From: JAKACA01 sp052143575 | Lineage (GTDB): Bacteria > Actinomycetota > Acidimicrobiia > Acidimicrobiales > Bog-793 | Assembly: GCA_052143575.1 (NCBI GenBank) | Contig: JBKQSP010000051.1 | Span: 16,411-80,410 of the forward strand | DNA: 64,000 bases | Direction of reading: 5' to 3' | Shown: positions 1 through 8,788 of the stretch, in pieces | Layout of the letters: the number at the start of each line of letters is the position of its first letter | Position numbering within the stretch: position 1 is the stretch's first letter | Translations under genes and position numbers: made by a program | Notes under the pieces: generated by a model | What the model was told of the DNA's origin: nothing | The model's database searches: none | The model's input: only the letters and a program-made list of their open reading frames with translations

Positions 1-2
1 GA

Positions 3-431
3 GTCGAGCGTGTCGAAGACGTCGTCGAGCTCGGCCAGGAGATCGAGGTGCGCGTCGACGACATCGACCCGCAGGGCAAGGTTTCGCTCTCGCTCGCATC
101 CTCACCGCCTCCCTCCGCCTCCTCGTCAGAGGACGGTGAAGGCGGGGATCGCCCCCGTGGCGGCCGCGGGCGCGAGCGGTCGGAGCGATCCGGTCCCGAG
201 CGCTCGGAGCGCTCCGAGCGCAACGGCTCTGTCGCCGAGAGCGGCGTTCCGCGGGCATCCTTCGAGGACGCCTTCGACGCCGAGCTGTCGGCCGAGCTCG
301 GCGACCTCGGTCCGCGCGAGTCGGCCGGGGCCGGTGGCCCGCGGCGTGAGGGAAGTCGCCGGCCGGAGGGTGGCCGGCGTGAGGGCGCAGGCGGCGGTCC
401 CCGCCGCCGTCCCCGCAGCGGTCGGGACTAG
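3..431 (+). CDS. pnp: Polyribonucleotide nucleotidyltransferase, C-terminal part (5' end outside window)
   Basis: PNPase degrades RNA 3' to 5' by phosphorolysis. Only the C-terminus is here: the last strands of an S1 RNA-binding domain (VRVDDIDPQGKVSLSL, first ~30 residues) and then a ~110-residue low-complexity tail rich in Arg, Ser, Glu and Gly. Such basic, disordered extensions are common after S1 in actinobacterial PNPases. The assignment rests on this S1 end plus the downstream order M16 peptidase, dapB, dapA, rnj, ftsK, which is the usual actinobacterial pnp neighbourhood. The catalytic RNase PH domains cannot be checked. Another S1-domain protein is possible but less likely. Confidence 0.8.
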   Translation, partial: VERVEDVVELGQEIEVRVDDIDPQGKVSLSLASSPPPSASSSEDGEGGDRPRGGRGRERSERSGPERSERSERNGSVAESGVPRASFEDAFDAELSAELGDLGPRESAGAGGPRREGSRRPEGGRREGAGGGPRRRPRSGRD

Positions 432-473
432 GCCGGCTTTGCCGGGCCTCGCCCGACGCAGGCGCTCATCGCC

Positions 474-1754
474 TTGATCAAGACCTCGGTCCTCAATTCG
501 GGCATCCGTCTCGTCACCGAGTCGATGCCGGACGTCGCCTCGGCCTCCGTCGGCGTGTGGATCGGGACCGGCTCGCGGGACGAGTCAGGCCCGCAGGCCG
601 GCATCTCCCACTTCCTCGAGCACTTGCTCTTCAAGGGGACCGACGGCCGCACCGCCCGCGACATCGCCGAGGCCGTCGACGCCGTCGGCGGCGACATGAA
701 CGCCTACACGACGAAGGAGTACACGACCTTCTACGTACGCGCCCTCTCCGAGCACCTCGAGCTCGGCCTCGACATCCTCTGCGACATCTTGCGCGAGCCC
801 GCCTTGCGAAGCGATGACGTCGACGCCGAGCGCCAGGTGATCCTCGAGGAGGTCCTCATGCACCGCGACGAGCCGGCCGACGTCGTGCAGGAGCGTTTCA
901 GCGAGGCGATGTTCCTCAGCCACCCGCTCGGCCGCGAGGTGCTCGGCGACCCCGAGGTGATCCAGCGGGTCACCGTGCCCGAGATCCGGACGTTCTTCGA
1001 CCACCACTACCTGCCCCGCAACATGGTCGTGGCCGCCGCCGGTGACATCGTGCACGAGGTCGTGGCGCAGGAGATCGAGCGGCGTTTCGTCGGCCGCGAG
1101 GGCGGTCAGGCGCCCCCGCGCACGTCCCCGGATACCCGCGTGCAGACCCTCACGGTGGAGCGCCGGGACACCGAGCAGGTGCAGCTCGTCCTCGGCACCC
1201 GCGCCCCGGCGCGGCGCTCGCCGCACCGCTTCAGCTTGGCGGTGCTCAACCACGCCCTCGGTGGTGGCCTCTCGAGCCGCCTCTTCCAAGAGGTCCGAGA
1301 AACCCGTGGCCTCGCCTACTCCATCGGTTCCGACCGCCTCGCCTATGAGGACTCCGGAGCTCTCGCCGTCTCGGTGGGAACGGCGCCCGAGCACGCCATG
1401 GAGGTCCTCGCTCTCATCGCCGCCGAGCTCGATGAGCTCCGCGACTCGGGCGTCTCCGAGCGTGAGCTCGAGGTGGCAAAGGGGCACCTGCGGGCGGATC
1501 TGCTGCTTTCGCTCGAGGATTCCGGCGCCCGCATGTCCCGCATCGGGGCGAGCTTGCTGTTGCACGACGAGGTGCTCACGGTCGCCGAGCTCGAGGCGCG
1601 AATCGCCGCCGTCACCCTCGCCGATGTCGCCGGCGCCTCCGCCGGCGTCTTGAGCGGGCCGAGGGTGCTCGCCGTCGTAGGTCCCTTCGACGAGTCCGAC
1701 TTCGCCTCCGTCTCCTCGACCGCGCCGAGCGGGCCGGCCTCAGCAGCCTCCTGA
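474..1754 (+). CDS. M16 family zinc metallopeptidase (processing-peptidase-like)
   Basis: Zinc endopeptidase of the pitrilysin/mitochondrial processing peptidase family, 426 aa, a normal length for the actinobacterial pepR-type protein. The inverted zinc motif HFLEH is at residues 46-50 and the downstream glutamate region (EEVLMHRDEP) follows about 75 residues later; the C-terminal M16 domain carries the usual GGGLSSRLFQEVRE segment. The start is TTG at 474; no ATG or GTG lies before the conserved N-terminal strand, and no clear SD is visible. It lies 42 nt after pnp and 23 nt before dapB, the conserved order in actinobacteria. Its physiological substrate is not known. Confidence 0.9.
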   Translation: MIKTSVLNSGIRLVTESMPDVASASVGVWIGTGSRDESGPQAGISHFLEHLLFKGTDGRTARDIAEAVDAVGGDMNAYTTKEYTTFYVRALSEHLELGLDILCDILREPALRSDDVDAERQVILEEVLMHRDEPADVVQERFSEAMFLSHPLGREVLGDPEVIQRVTVPEIRTFFDHHYLPRNMVVAAAGDIVHEVVAQEIERRFVGREGGQAPPRTSPDTRVQTLTVERRDTEQVQLVLGTRAPARRSPHRFSLAVLNHALGGGLSSRLFQEVRETRGLAYSIGSDRLAYEDSGALAVSVGTAPEHAMEVLALIAAELDELRDSGVSERELEVAKGHLRADLLLSLEDSGARMSRIGASLLLHDEVLTVAELEARIAAVTLADVAGASAGVLSGPRVLAVVGPFDESDFASVSSTAPSGPASAAS

Positions 1755-1777
1755 GCCTCCCCGCTACGGTGGGGAGC

Positions 1778-2620
1778 GTGATCCGCGTAGGTGTCTTCGG
1801 CGCCGGCGGGCGCATGGGCGCCACCGTCTGCGCGGCCGTCATGACGGCGTCCGATCTCGAGCTCGTGGCCGCCGTCGACCCGGCCCGTGCCGGCGAGCGC
1901 CTCACCGACGTGCTGGGCGGTTCGACGGTTGCTGTTGCCTCCGGGGGCCGAGCCGCCGGCGACCTGGCGATTGCCGCCGATGCGGAAGCGCTTGGTCGTG
2001 CCGGGGTTGACGTCGCCGTTGATTTCACCGTGGCGGCGGCGGCTCGCGAGAACCTCCGCTGGTGCTCGCTGCACTCGGTGCATGCCGTCGCAGGCACGAC
2101 CGGCTTCACCGACGGGGACCTCGAGCACTTCGCCGAGTGGTTCGGGCCGAGCTCTACGGCGAACGCCGTCGTCGCCGCCAACTTCTCGCTCGGAGCGGCT
2201 CTCATGATGCGCTGTGCCGAGCTGTGTGCCCCGTACTTCGACGGCGTCGAGATCATCGAGCTCCATCATGAGCACAAGCGCGATGCTCCCTCCGGGACGT
2301 CGCTCGCGACGGCGCGCCGCATCGAGGCGGCCCGTTCCGCCGCCGGGCGCGGGCCGCTCGCCGCCGACCCGACCGAGCAGGAGGTCCTCGAGGGCGCTCG
2401 CGGCGGGGCCACGATCGGTGGCGTGCACGTGCACTCCGTGCGGCTGCCCGGCCTCGTCGCCCACCAGGAGGTTCTCTTCGGCTCGGCCGGCGAGACGCTG
2501 ACGATGCGTCACGACTCGACGGATCGGGTGTCGTTCATGCCGGGGGTCCTGCTCGCCGTCCGCGGGGTCGCCGAACACGCCGGCCTGACCGTCGGCCTCG
2601 ACTCGCTGCTCCGGGGCTGA
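1778..2620 (+). CDS. dapB: 4-hydroxy-tetrahydrodipicolinate reductase
   Basis: Reduces the DapA product in the diaminopimelate/lysine pathway using NAD(P)H. The Rossmann motif GVFGAGGRMG is at the extreme N-terminus, and the substrate and catalytic signature ELHHEHKRDAPSGT is present. About 280 aa, slightly longer than usual. Two GTG starts are possible, 1769 and 1778. I prefer 1778 because a TACGGT hexamer ends exactly 7 nt before it, matching the leaderless-promoter spacing seen at many genes in this window. dapA lies 10 kb downstream rather than adjacent. Confidence 0.93.
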   Translation: MIRVGVFGAGGRMGATVCAAVMTASDLELVAAVDPARAGERLTDVLGGSTVAVASGGRAAGDLAIAADAEALGRAGVDVAVDFTVAAAARENLRWCSLHSVHAVAGTTGFTDGDLEHFAEWFGPSSTANAVVAANFSLGAALMMRCAELCAPYFDGVEIIELHHEHKRDAPSGTSLATARRIEAARSAAGRGPLAADPTEQEVLEGARGGATIGGVHVHSVRLPGLVAHQEVLFGSAGETLTMRHDSTDRVSFMPGVLLAVRGVAEHAGLTVGLDSLLRG

Positions 2621-2666
2621 GCCGGCAACCCGACACGTCCGTGGCCGAAGCCGCCGGGAAGCGCCG

Positions 2667-5600
2667 TCAGCCCGCCGGCCAGGCGACGGTGACCTCGCCG
2701 GCGCTCGTGCAACGTTCCGCGTTGGAGACAAGTCCGTCCGAGTTGACGGCACGGATGATGACGCTCAGCGAACCCGCCGGCGCCGTCAGTTGCACCCGGG
2801 CGCCGGCGGCGCGGCTCACCTTCACCGTCTCGAGCCGAAGGCGCTTGCCGTCGGCGCTCAGGAAGACCAGCTGGAACCACGACGCCTTCCCGTCGTACCA
2901 GTGCGAGCCCGGTGCCACGAAGTGCAGTGTGCGACCCGAGAGGCGGGCGTCCCGCACGACGCCGGGCGGGCGGGAGTCCGTGCCGAGGCGGCCGGAGTTG
3001 TACTCGTCGTGGAACGCCCGCCACCAGCTCCCGCTGCCGGGGGCGGCCCCAGGTGTCGACCAGACGAAGAGATACCCCTCGCGGGTGACGGTCACGAGGT
3101 CGTCGTGGCCGTTGCCGAGGAGGTCGCCGGCGCTCGGGGCATAGACCGTCCACCCCCCGGTGAATTTCGGGAATCCCGCCACGACGGCTCCGGAGGCGGC
3201 GCGGGCGTCCACGGCCCCTGAGTCACCGCCGATGACGAGCTCGTTGGCGTCCCCCGAGCTGACGGGGGCGAGCATGGGCTGGCCGAGGAAGTCCATTCCC
3301 TGCTCAGTCGTCGGGAAGCCCTTCAGCTCATCGGCTCCCGAGCCCGTCCTGCTGGCTGCGAGCGCCGGCCAGGCGGCGGCCAGCTCGTTGATCGGGTTGC
3401 CCGAGCCGGCATAGAGGAGGGCGGCGGCGAGGTGCTCGGTGCCGATGGCCGGATCGGCATAGACGAGCTGGGCACCGAGGGTGCCGAAGGCTCCGCTGCC
3501 GGTGAACGGGGTGGGCGTCGTCGCCGGCAGATGGCCGGAGATGGCGCCGGCGGGATCGCTCACGACGCCGAGGAGGGCACCGAGCACGGCGCCCGAGGAC
3601 CCGTAGCTGCCGATGACCTTGCCAGTGGAGGTGACGAGGCTGTTCGGAGTCCAGATCGGCCCGACGGCGACGTCGTCGAGCGACTTGTTGCCGTCTCGGT
3701 TGCCGAGGACGTCGGCCACGGCGGGCGCGTCCGTGCCTTCGGTGACGAACTCCTGGGCGCTCCCGTAGTCCTCGATCGTGCCCTGCAGGCGGACGGGCCA
3801 ACCGCGTACGAGCTTGCCGGCGGGCGTGTAGGCGAAGACGAAGCCGTAGTCGAGGGCCTGCAGGCCACCCTCGCCGGTCCCGAGCTCGGTGTACTGGGAC
3901 CGGATGACGAGATCAGGGGTCCCCGTCGGGCTGAAGCGGGCGACGGCAGGCGACGTGTCGAGCTTCTCGTCGGCCTCGAGGGTGTCACCCGCCGGCAGCT
4001 TCGCCTCGGCGGGCGTCAGGGTGACACGCACCGGCCAGCCGGGCAGCACCTTCCCGCTCGGGTACCAGGCATGGATTTCCCCGTCCCAGCCGGCCTGCAC
4101 GATGTCGAGAACGGGGCCCTTCTCGAGGGAGACGAGCACGGGAGGTGCCGTGGCGCCCTCCACCGGGCGGCGTTCGTGGGAGCGGTTCGGACGTGGGATA
4201 GGAGGCTTTACGACGCCGGCGTCCATGGCTTTCGGCCACCCCCGCTCGAGCTTGCCAGCGGCGTTGAAGACATAGACGTAACCGTCCTCCGACGTCGCCA
4301 CGACCGAGAGGCTGCCCGTGTGGTCAAGATCGCCGACGGCGACGTCCGACATGATGGGCTGGTCCCCGGTGCTGACGCCCTTCGGCACGTCGAGTGCCCT
4401 GACGGCATCGGTGCGCGCCGGCCAGCCGGGCACCTCGGCGCCTGTCTTCGGGTCGATGGCCTCGATCGTGCCGTCCGCCGTCCCGAAGACGGTGTCGAGC
4501 CGGCCGCGGCCTTGCAGGTCGACGAGGGCCGGCTCGCTCTCGCCGCTGGAACCGATCGAGAGCGGGAAGCCGGCGAGGGCACTCGAGTCGTGGAAGACGT
4601 CGACGACGCGGCGGGCTTCGCCGCTGAGGGTGGAGGAACCGATGACGGTGCTCGTCACGACGCGGAACGTCACGTCGTACTGGTCGAACGTCGTCAGCTC
4701 CTTCGTGGAGGAGAGGTGGAACGCCGCCTCGTAGAAAGACGCCGGAACGAGCGCGAGGGAGAACGTTCCGAAGGTGCCCGAGAACGGCCCGGTGCGGCTC
4801 CCGGACGAGATCGTGTGCCACGCCGAGGGGTCGCCGCCGAGTCCGTACTGCAAGCTCCAGTGGTAGGCCTGCCCGCTGTCGGCACTCACCGTGCCGGTCA
4901 CCGTCACCGAGTGCTGGCGGGTCGGGTCTGCCAGCGTGTACCAGGCAGGGGAGTCGATCTCGGGAGCGGCCGGCACGTGGGCGACGGCGACGTCCTGCAG
5001 CGCCGTCAGGACGTCCGGCATCCCGTAGCCGTACTGCTCGTTCCACTCGCCCGGTGAGGCGGGCCAGGGCAGCTTGGCCCCGGGCGGCGCCACCGGCTCA
5101 GCCGATGCCTCGCGAAGGACCTGCACGGCTTGCGGACCCGTCAAGGGTGCAGCGATGGTGTGGGCAGCGGCCGCCAGGTCCCCCTCCGAGAGCACGAGCG
5201 CCATGACGCCGCCGAGCGTGGGCGTCGACTCCGAGGTGCTGCCGCCGTTGGTGGCGACGGAGAAGACGTTGTGGACGCCGAAGGACGTCAGGTCAGAACG
5301 CGTCCAGAACGGCCCCTTCATCCCTGCGAGCGTCGAGCCGCTCACGCCGGCCGTGTTCGGGACAAGGCCGTTGCCGGGCAGGACGTTGCCCCAGTACATG
5401 CCGCCCTGGTGATCGGCCGAGTCGAAGTCGTTGCTCGACTCGAGGACAACGACGCCGAGCGAGTCGAGGTAGGCGAGGATCCCGGCGGCAAAGGAGGAGT
5501 AGCCGAGGTCGGCTGTCACCGAGACGATGACCTTGGCACCCGACTCGGCGGCGAAGAGCCAGGCCTTGGCGAGCAATTCGGTCGAGTCGATCGCCTCGTC

Positions 5601-6383
5601 GCCGGCCTTCACAGGCAGGATGAGGCACGTGGGGCAGACGCGGTGGATGACGTTCATCTGGTCGTCGGAATGGTCATAGGAGCCATCGGTCGTGGCCGGG
5701 TCGTTCTGGTTGTCGTAGAAGTCCCAGCCGCTGATGGCGTCCTGGTAGCCCGCCGGAGACGCGTGTGCCGGCCGGAAACCGGCGCCCGAGAAGGCGGCGA
5801 TGAGATCCTCCGGATCGAGGATGCCGTTGTGGTTGGCGTCGTGCACGCGGGGATCGTGCGCCCAGTCCTGCACGGTGACGTCGTCGGTATTGGCCACGGT
5901 CTCGTAGTCCGAGATCCGGCTCGAATACGCCGTGGCGCAGGCAACGCTCTTGCCGTCGAGCGTCATGGTGGCCGTGGCGACGGTGGCTCCCACGCAAGGC
6001 ACGGGCGTGTCCCGCCAGTTCACCCACATGGCGTTGGCGAGCGCCTGCGAGGCGTCGAACCAGTTGGGGCCGCCCTCGATGTAGGCGACGAGCACGTGGG
6101 GTGCCGTCGTCCCCGTCGAGTGGCCGGACAGGTAGGCCTGGGCAGCGTCGACGTTCATGCCCGCCGGGCCGTAGGGGTCGATCGTGCTTGCGGTCGCACG
6201 GCCAGTGCCGGCGACGTGGGCGGCGAGGGCAGCGCTCGCCGGCGCCCCGGCGGTCGCTCGTGCCGCCGCCGGCAACGTGGAGGCGGCCACCACGACGGGC
6301 ACGACGACAACGGCCGTCATCCAGAGCAGGCGCCACCTTCTGCCGAGTCGGGTGAAGCGCTCTCGTGACGAAGGGGCAGCCAT
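2667..6383 (-). CDS. Large exported S8 subtilase-like protein with FG-GAP/beta-propeller repeats
   Basis: 1238 aa. N-terminal signal or anchor segment (residues ~18-42), then a subtilisin-like domain in degenerate form: the strand that normally carries the catalytic Asp reads VLVAYIEGGP (Glu103), the HGT motif reads HSD (His238), the oxyanion Asn is in ESSNDF (Asn319), and the nucleophile region reads GSTSESTPTLGG (Ser384) in place of GTSMATP. A calcium-loop-like segment DANHNGILDPEDL lies at 182-194. From ~residue 590 onward there are repeated GFP/GWP and D-x-G segments typical of FG-GAP or PQQ-like propeller blades. The C-terminus resembles a beta-sandwich. Activity as a protease is doubtful. 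The TAGGCT hexamer 6 nt before the ATG suggests a leaderless transcript. Convergent with dapB and divergent from the TetR gene. Confidence 0.75.
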   Translation of the reverse strand: MAAPSSRERFTRLGRRWRLLWMTAVVVVPVVVAASTLPAAARATAGAPASAALAAHVAGTGRATASTIDPYGPAGMNVDAAQAYLSGHSTGTTAPHVLVAYIEGGPNWFDASQALANAMWVNWRDTPVPCVGATVATATMTLDGKSVACATAYSSRISDYETVANTDDVTVQDWAHDPRVHDANHNGILDPEDLIAAFSGAGFRPAHASPAGYQDAISGWDFYDNQNDPATTDGSYDHSDDQMNVIHRVCPTCLILPVKAGDEAIDSTELLAKAWLFAAESGAKVIVSVTADLGYSSFAAGILAYLDSLGVVVLESSNDFDSADHQGGMYWGNVLPGNGLVPNTAGVSGSTLAGMKGPFWTRSDLTSFGVHNVFSVATNGGSTSESTPTLGGVMALVLSEGDLAAAAHTIAAPLTGPQAVQVLREASAEPVAPPGAKLPWPASPGEWNEQYGYGMPDVLTALQDVAVAHVPAAPEIDSPAWYTLADPTRQHSVTVTGTVSADSGQAYHWSLQYGLGGDPSAWHTISSGSRTGPFSGTFGTFSLALVPASFYEAAFHLSSTKELTTFDQYDVTFRVVTSTVIGSSTLSGEARRVVDVFHDSSALAGFPLSIGSSGESEPALVDLQGRGRLDTVFGTADGTIEAIDPKTGAEVPGWPARTDAVRALDVPKGVSTGDQPIMSDVAVGDLDHTGSLSVVATSEDGYVYVFNAAGKLERGWPKAMDAGVVKPPIPRPNRSHERRPVEGATAPPVLVSLEKGPVLDIVQAGWDGEIHAWYPSGKVLPGWPVRVTLTPAEAKLPAGDTLEADEKLDTSPAVARFSPTGTPDLVIRSQYTELGTGEGGLQALDYGFVFAYTPAGKLVRGWPVRLQGTIEDYGSAQEFVTEGTDAPAVADVLGNRDGNKSLDDVAVGPIWTPNSLVTSTGKVIGSYGSSGAVLGALLGVVSDPAGAISGHLPATTPTPFTGSGAFGTLGAQLVYADPAIGTEHLAAALLYAGSGNPINELAAAWPALAASRTGSGADELKGFPTTEQGMDFLGQPMLAPVSSGDANELVIGGDSGAVDARAASGAVVAGFPKFTGGWTVYAPSAGDLLGNGHDDLVTVTREGYLFVWSTPGAAPGSGSWWRAFHDEYNSGRLGTDSRPPGVVRDARLSGRTLHFVAPGSHWYDGKASWFQLVFLSADGKRLRLETVKVSRAAGARVQLTAPAGSLSVIIRAVNSDGLVSNAERCTSAGEVTVAWPAG

Positions 6384-6444
6384 TGCCGGAGCCTACCTAC
6401 GGGTGGAGATCGAGCCCTGAGACGGCTCGCCTACGCTCGAGTCG

Positions 6445-7059
6445 ATGCCACGCCCCGTCGTTGACACCCGCACGCGCCTTCTGGAGGCGACGTACGAGTG
6501 CATCGCCCGCGACGGTCTTGCGGCGACTTCGCTGGAGGACGCCGCCCGCTCGGCTGGCGTGTCGCGGGCGACCTTGTACCGATACTTCCCAGGTGGACGC
6601 GACGAGCTGCTGGCGGCCGTGATCACGTGGGAGACCCTGCGCTTCTTCCTGCGGTTGGCCGACGCCGTGGCGGCGGCGCCCGATCTCGAGGCCGTGCTCG
6701 TCGACGGCATCCTCTTCGCCCACCGCGCCATCGAGGAGCACGAGGTGCTGCAACGCCTGCTCGGGACCGAGCCGGAGCTGCTGACGCCGCAGCTGACCCT
6801 CGACGCACCTCGCATCTTGAACCTGCTGCGGACATTCTTCGCCGGGCGCTTCGGTGATCACGAGCTGCGGGAGGGCCTGTCGCTCCTCGAGGCGGCCGAG
6901 TACGTCGCCCGCATGACCCTCTCGTTCATCTCCTCGCCGGGCCGCTGGGACCTCTCCGACCGCGATCAGGTCCGCACGCTCGTGCGCAGCGAGATCCTCG
7001 CCGGCGTGCACCCCTACGAGGTGGCCGGCCCGCACGCTGGGGCGCCGCCAGCGCCCTGA
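6445..7059 (+). CDS. TetR/AcrR family transcriptional regulator
   Basis: 204 aa. N-terminal TetR helix-turn-helix (residues ~8-55, with SRATLYRYFPGGRDELL as recognition helix and following segment) and a helical ligand-binding domain. The HTH is close to that of the regulator at 7944, which shares FPGGRDE, so the two are probably paralogues. A TACGCT hexamer lies 7 nt before the ATG, suggesting a leaderless mRNA. A CGAGCC/GGCTCG inverted repeat sits in the 61-bp gap to the divergent exported protein and could be an operator. The ligand is unknown. Confidence 0.88.
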   Translation: MPRPVVDTRTRLLEATYECIARDGLAATSLEDAARSAGVSRATLYRYFPGGRDELLAAVITWETLRFFLRLADAVAAAPDLEAVLVDGILFAHRAIEEHEVLQRLLGTEPELLTPQLTLDAPRILNLLRTFFAGRFGDHELREGLSLLEAAEYVARMTLSFISSPGRWDLSDRDQVRTLVRSEILAGVHPYEVAGPHAGAPPAP

Positions 7060-7097
7060 GGGGCCGCCTTGGTGGTCGGAGGGATCCGATAGCCCGG

Positions 7098-7138
7098 GCG
7101 CTCAGATGCTGAGCGCTCAGATGCCGAGCGCTCAGATG
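7098..7138. repeat. 15-bp tandem repeat, about 2.7 copies
   Basis: GCGCTCAGATG recurs at 7098, 7113 and 7128, period 15 bp. The core GAGCGCTC is palindromic. The last copy contains the stop codon of the DUF4232 gene, so the duplication has copied the stop-codon region. It fills most of the gap between that gene and the upstream TetR gene; no other terminator is seen there. Confidence 0.85.
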
Positions 7139-7716
7139 GCGGTGTAGCCGGGGATGCCCACGCCCCCCTCGACCGGCCCGACGTACATGAAGATCGGGCC
7201 GTTGTTCTTGCAGGCGCCGATCTGCAGTGGGACGAGCACCGAGGCGTGCTGGCCCGGAGGAGTCAGCCGCAGCACGCCCGCCGTGGCGGCATGACAGGTG
7301 GCAAGGAAGCCCGGGTCGATGGATCGCAAGATGACGTGAGCCGTCCCGCCGGCGGCGGCGAGGGTCACGAGGTGCGGGGTGCTGCCGGCGAGGTGAGCTG
7401 CGGCGCTGCCGAGCTGGGGGCCGCTCACGCTGAGGGCGACGAGTCCCGGGAAACCGTCCAACGAGCAAGCGTGGGTACCCACGTTGCTGAGCTCGATGTC
7501 CCAGTACGTGCTTCCGGCGGCGCCGTTGCCGGGCTCGCCGTACCAGACGTCGAGATGGCGCGTGAGGCAGCGAGCCGCCGTGGCGGGGCGGGCCGGTTGC
7601 GCCGAAGCGGCCCCGGATGCCGTCGACAGCGCCACGACGGAGATCAGCGCCGCTGCCGAGCTGAGTACGGCAACTGCGGCAGCGAGGCGCCGATTGGGAC
7701 GACGTGTCAGCTTCAT
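7132..7716 (-). CDS. Exported DUF4232 domain protein
   Basis: 194 aa. An N-terminal signal peptide (basic MKLTRRPNRR, then a hydrophobic stretch to ~residue 40) precedes a DUF4232-type beta domain with paired cysteines (RCLTRHLDVW, HACSLDGFPG, ATCHAA, GACKNNGP) that probably form disulfides outside the cell. The start at 7716 is chosen because AAGGAGG sits 7 nt before the ATG and the signal peptide starts there; the frame stays open upstream but shows no signal. DUF4232 proteins are common actinobacterial exported proteins or lipoproteins of unknown role. It is flanked by two TetR genes and is divergent from the second. Confidence 0.85.
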   Translation of the reverse strand: MKLTRRPNRRLAAAVAVLSSAAALISVVALSTASGAASAQPARPATAARCLTRHLDVWYGEPGNGAAGSTYWDIELSNVGTHACSLDGFPGLVALSVSGPQLGSAAAHLAGSTPHLVTLAAAGGTAHVILRSIDPGFLATCHAATAGVLRLTPPGQHASVLVPLQIGACKNNGPIFMYVGPVEGGVGIPGYTAI

Positions 7717-7906
7717 GAGCGTGCCTCCTTGCGGCTCCGCCCAGGTGGGGCGGATGAACCAGGTGTCGGTGACCGGACAGCTCAGGGTAAGGGATGGGAG
7801 AGCCACGGCCAAGGCCTCGACGACCCAGGCTGTCCGGGGCCGGCCACGGACGGGACAACGGCCGAGGTGGCCGTACGTCGCCTCTCGCCTCGTGCGGTGA
7901 GGCCCG

Positions 7907-7943
7907 TTGACACTGAGACAGATCAAGGCGTATTGTCTCAGCA
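7907..7943 (+). promoter_or_regulatory. Leaderless promoter with overlapping inverted-repeat operator before TetR gene
   Basis: TTGACA (7907-7912), 18 bp, TATTGT (7931-7936), then 7 nt to the ATG at 7944: a sigma70-type promoter whose start point would be at or beside the start codon. A perfect inverted repeat CTGAGACA (7913-7920) / TGTCTCAG (7934-7941), 13-bp spacer, lies directly between and over the promoter boxes. This is the expected layout for TetR autoregulation. The related half-site CTGAGAC also occurs at 6415-6421 before the first TetR gene. Confidence 0.7.
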
Positions 7944-8759
7944 ATGGGCATCGCCCTAGCCGACCGCGCGCTGATACCCGATCGCACTGCGATCGGCGAG
8001 GCAGACGCGGCAGGTTTCGAGCCCGGAGTCGTCGCTTCCGGCACTCCCCCCTCGCCGCGGGCGGCAGACTCCAGGGCTCGAGTTCTCGGCGCAGCCGTCC
8101 GCTGCGTCGCTCGCTTCGGCATCTCGAAGACGACGGTCGACGACGTCGCCCGTGAGGCTCGTCTCAGCCGTGCGACCCTCTACCGGCTCTTCCCGGGCGG
8201 GCGCGACGAGATCGTCGAGACGATGGTGGCAGCGGAGATCGGAGCCTACTTCGGCAGCCTTGCGGCCCGCCTCGAGGGCGTCGAGGACTTCGAGGAGCGG
8301 ATCGTCGTCGCCATGACGGCAGCGGCAGCAGAGCTCGTCGGGCACCGGGCGCTGGGTTTCGTGCTGGCGCACGAGCCGGAGCTCGTGCTTCCGCACGTCT
8401 CGTTCGCCCAGTTCGACCGCGTGCTCGAGGTCGCCTCACGCTTCTTCGCCCCCTACCTCGCCGGCCTGCTCGCCCCGGAGGACGCTCGCCGCGTCGGCGA
8501 GTGGGTGACCCGCCTTGTGCTGTCCCACGTCGCCTGCCCCGCCGACTCCCTCGACGAAGCGTCGTCGGGGACGACGGCGAGCTCGATCTCCGACTCGGAC
8601 GGCGAGCCGTTCTCCTTTCATCCCGAGCCCATGTCGCCCGAGCGGGCGAGATGGCTCGTGCGCACCTTCGTCATGCCCGGCATCCGGGCCCTGACGGCTG
8701 CTTCAAGTTCTGCAGGTCTTCAACCGACAACTCAGTCACCATCCGCCGTCACGGTGTGA
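7944..8759 (+). CDS. TetR/AcrR family transcriptional regulator
   Basis: 271 aa, longer than typical TetR proteins because of a ~40-residue N-terminal extension before the HTH and a Ser/Thr-rich insert late in the protein. HTH at ~residues 45-95 (DDVAREARLSRATLYRLFPGGRDE). The start is supported by the promoter and operator that end at the ATG, indicating a leaderless transcript and autoregulation. The gene ends 29 nt before the diiron protein gene, which has its own strong SD, so the two may be co-transcribed and the regulator may control that gene. Paralogue of the TetR at 6445. Confidence 0.88.
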   Translation: MGIALADRALIPDRTAIGEADAAGFEPGVVASGTPPSPRAADSRARVLGAAVRCVARFGISKTTVDDVAREARLSRATLYRLFPGGRDEIVETMVAAEIGAYFGSLAARLEGVEDFEERIVVAMTAAAAELVGHRALGFVLAHEPELVLPHVSFAQFDRVLEVASRFFAPYLAGLLAPEDARRVGEWVTRLVLSHVACPADSLDEASSGTTASSISDSDGEPFSFHPEPMSPERARWLVRTFVMPGIRALTAASSSAGLQPTTQSPSAVTV

Positions 8760-8788
8760 CCGGATCTCATCGAGGGGGAGCCCCAACC

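Noticed and set aside
585..1565. Long minus-strand open frame opposite the M16 peptidase
   Set aside because: His/Asp/Gly-rich translation with no family features; it is the antisense shadow that high-GC codon bias produces opposite a real gene.
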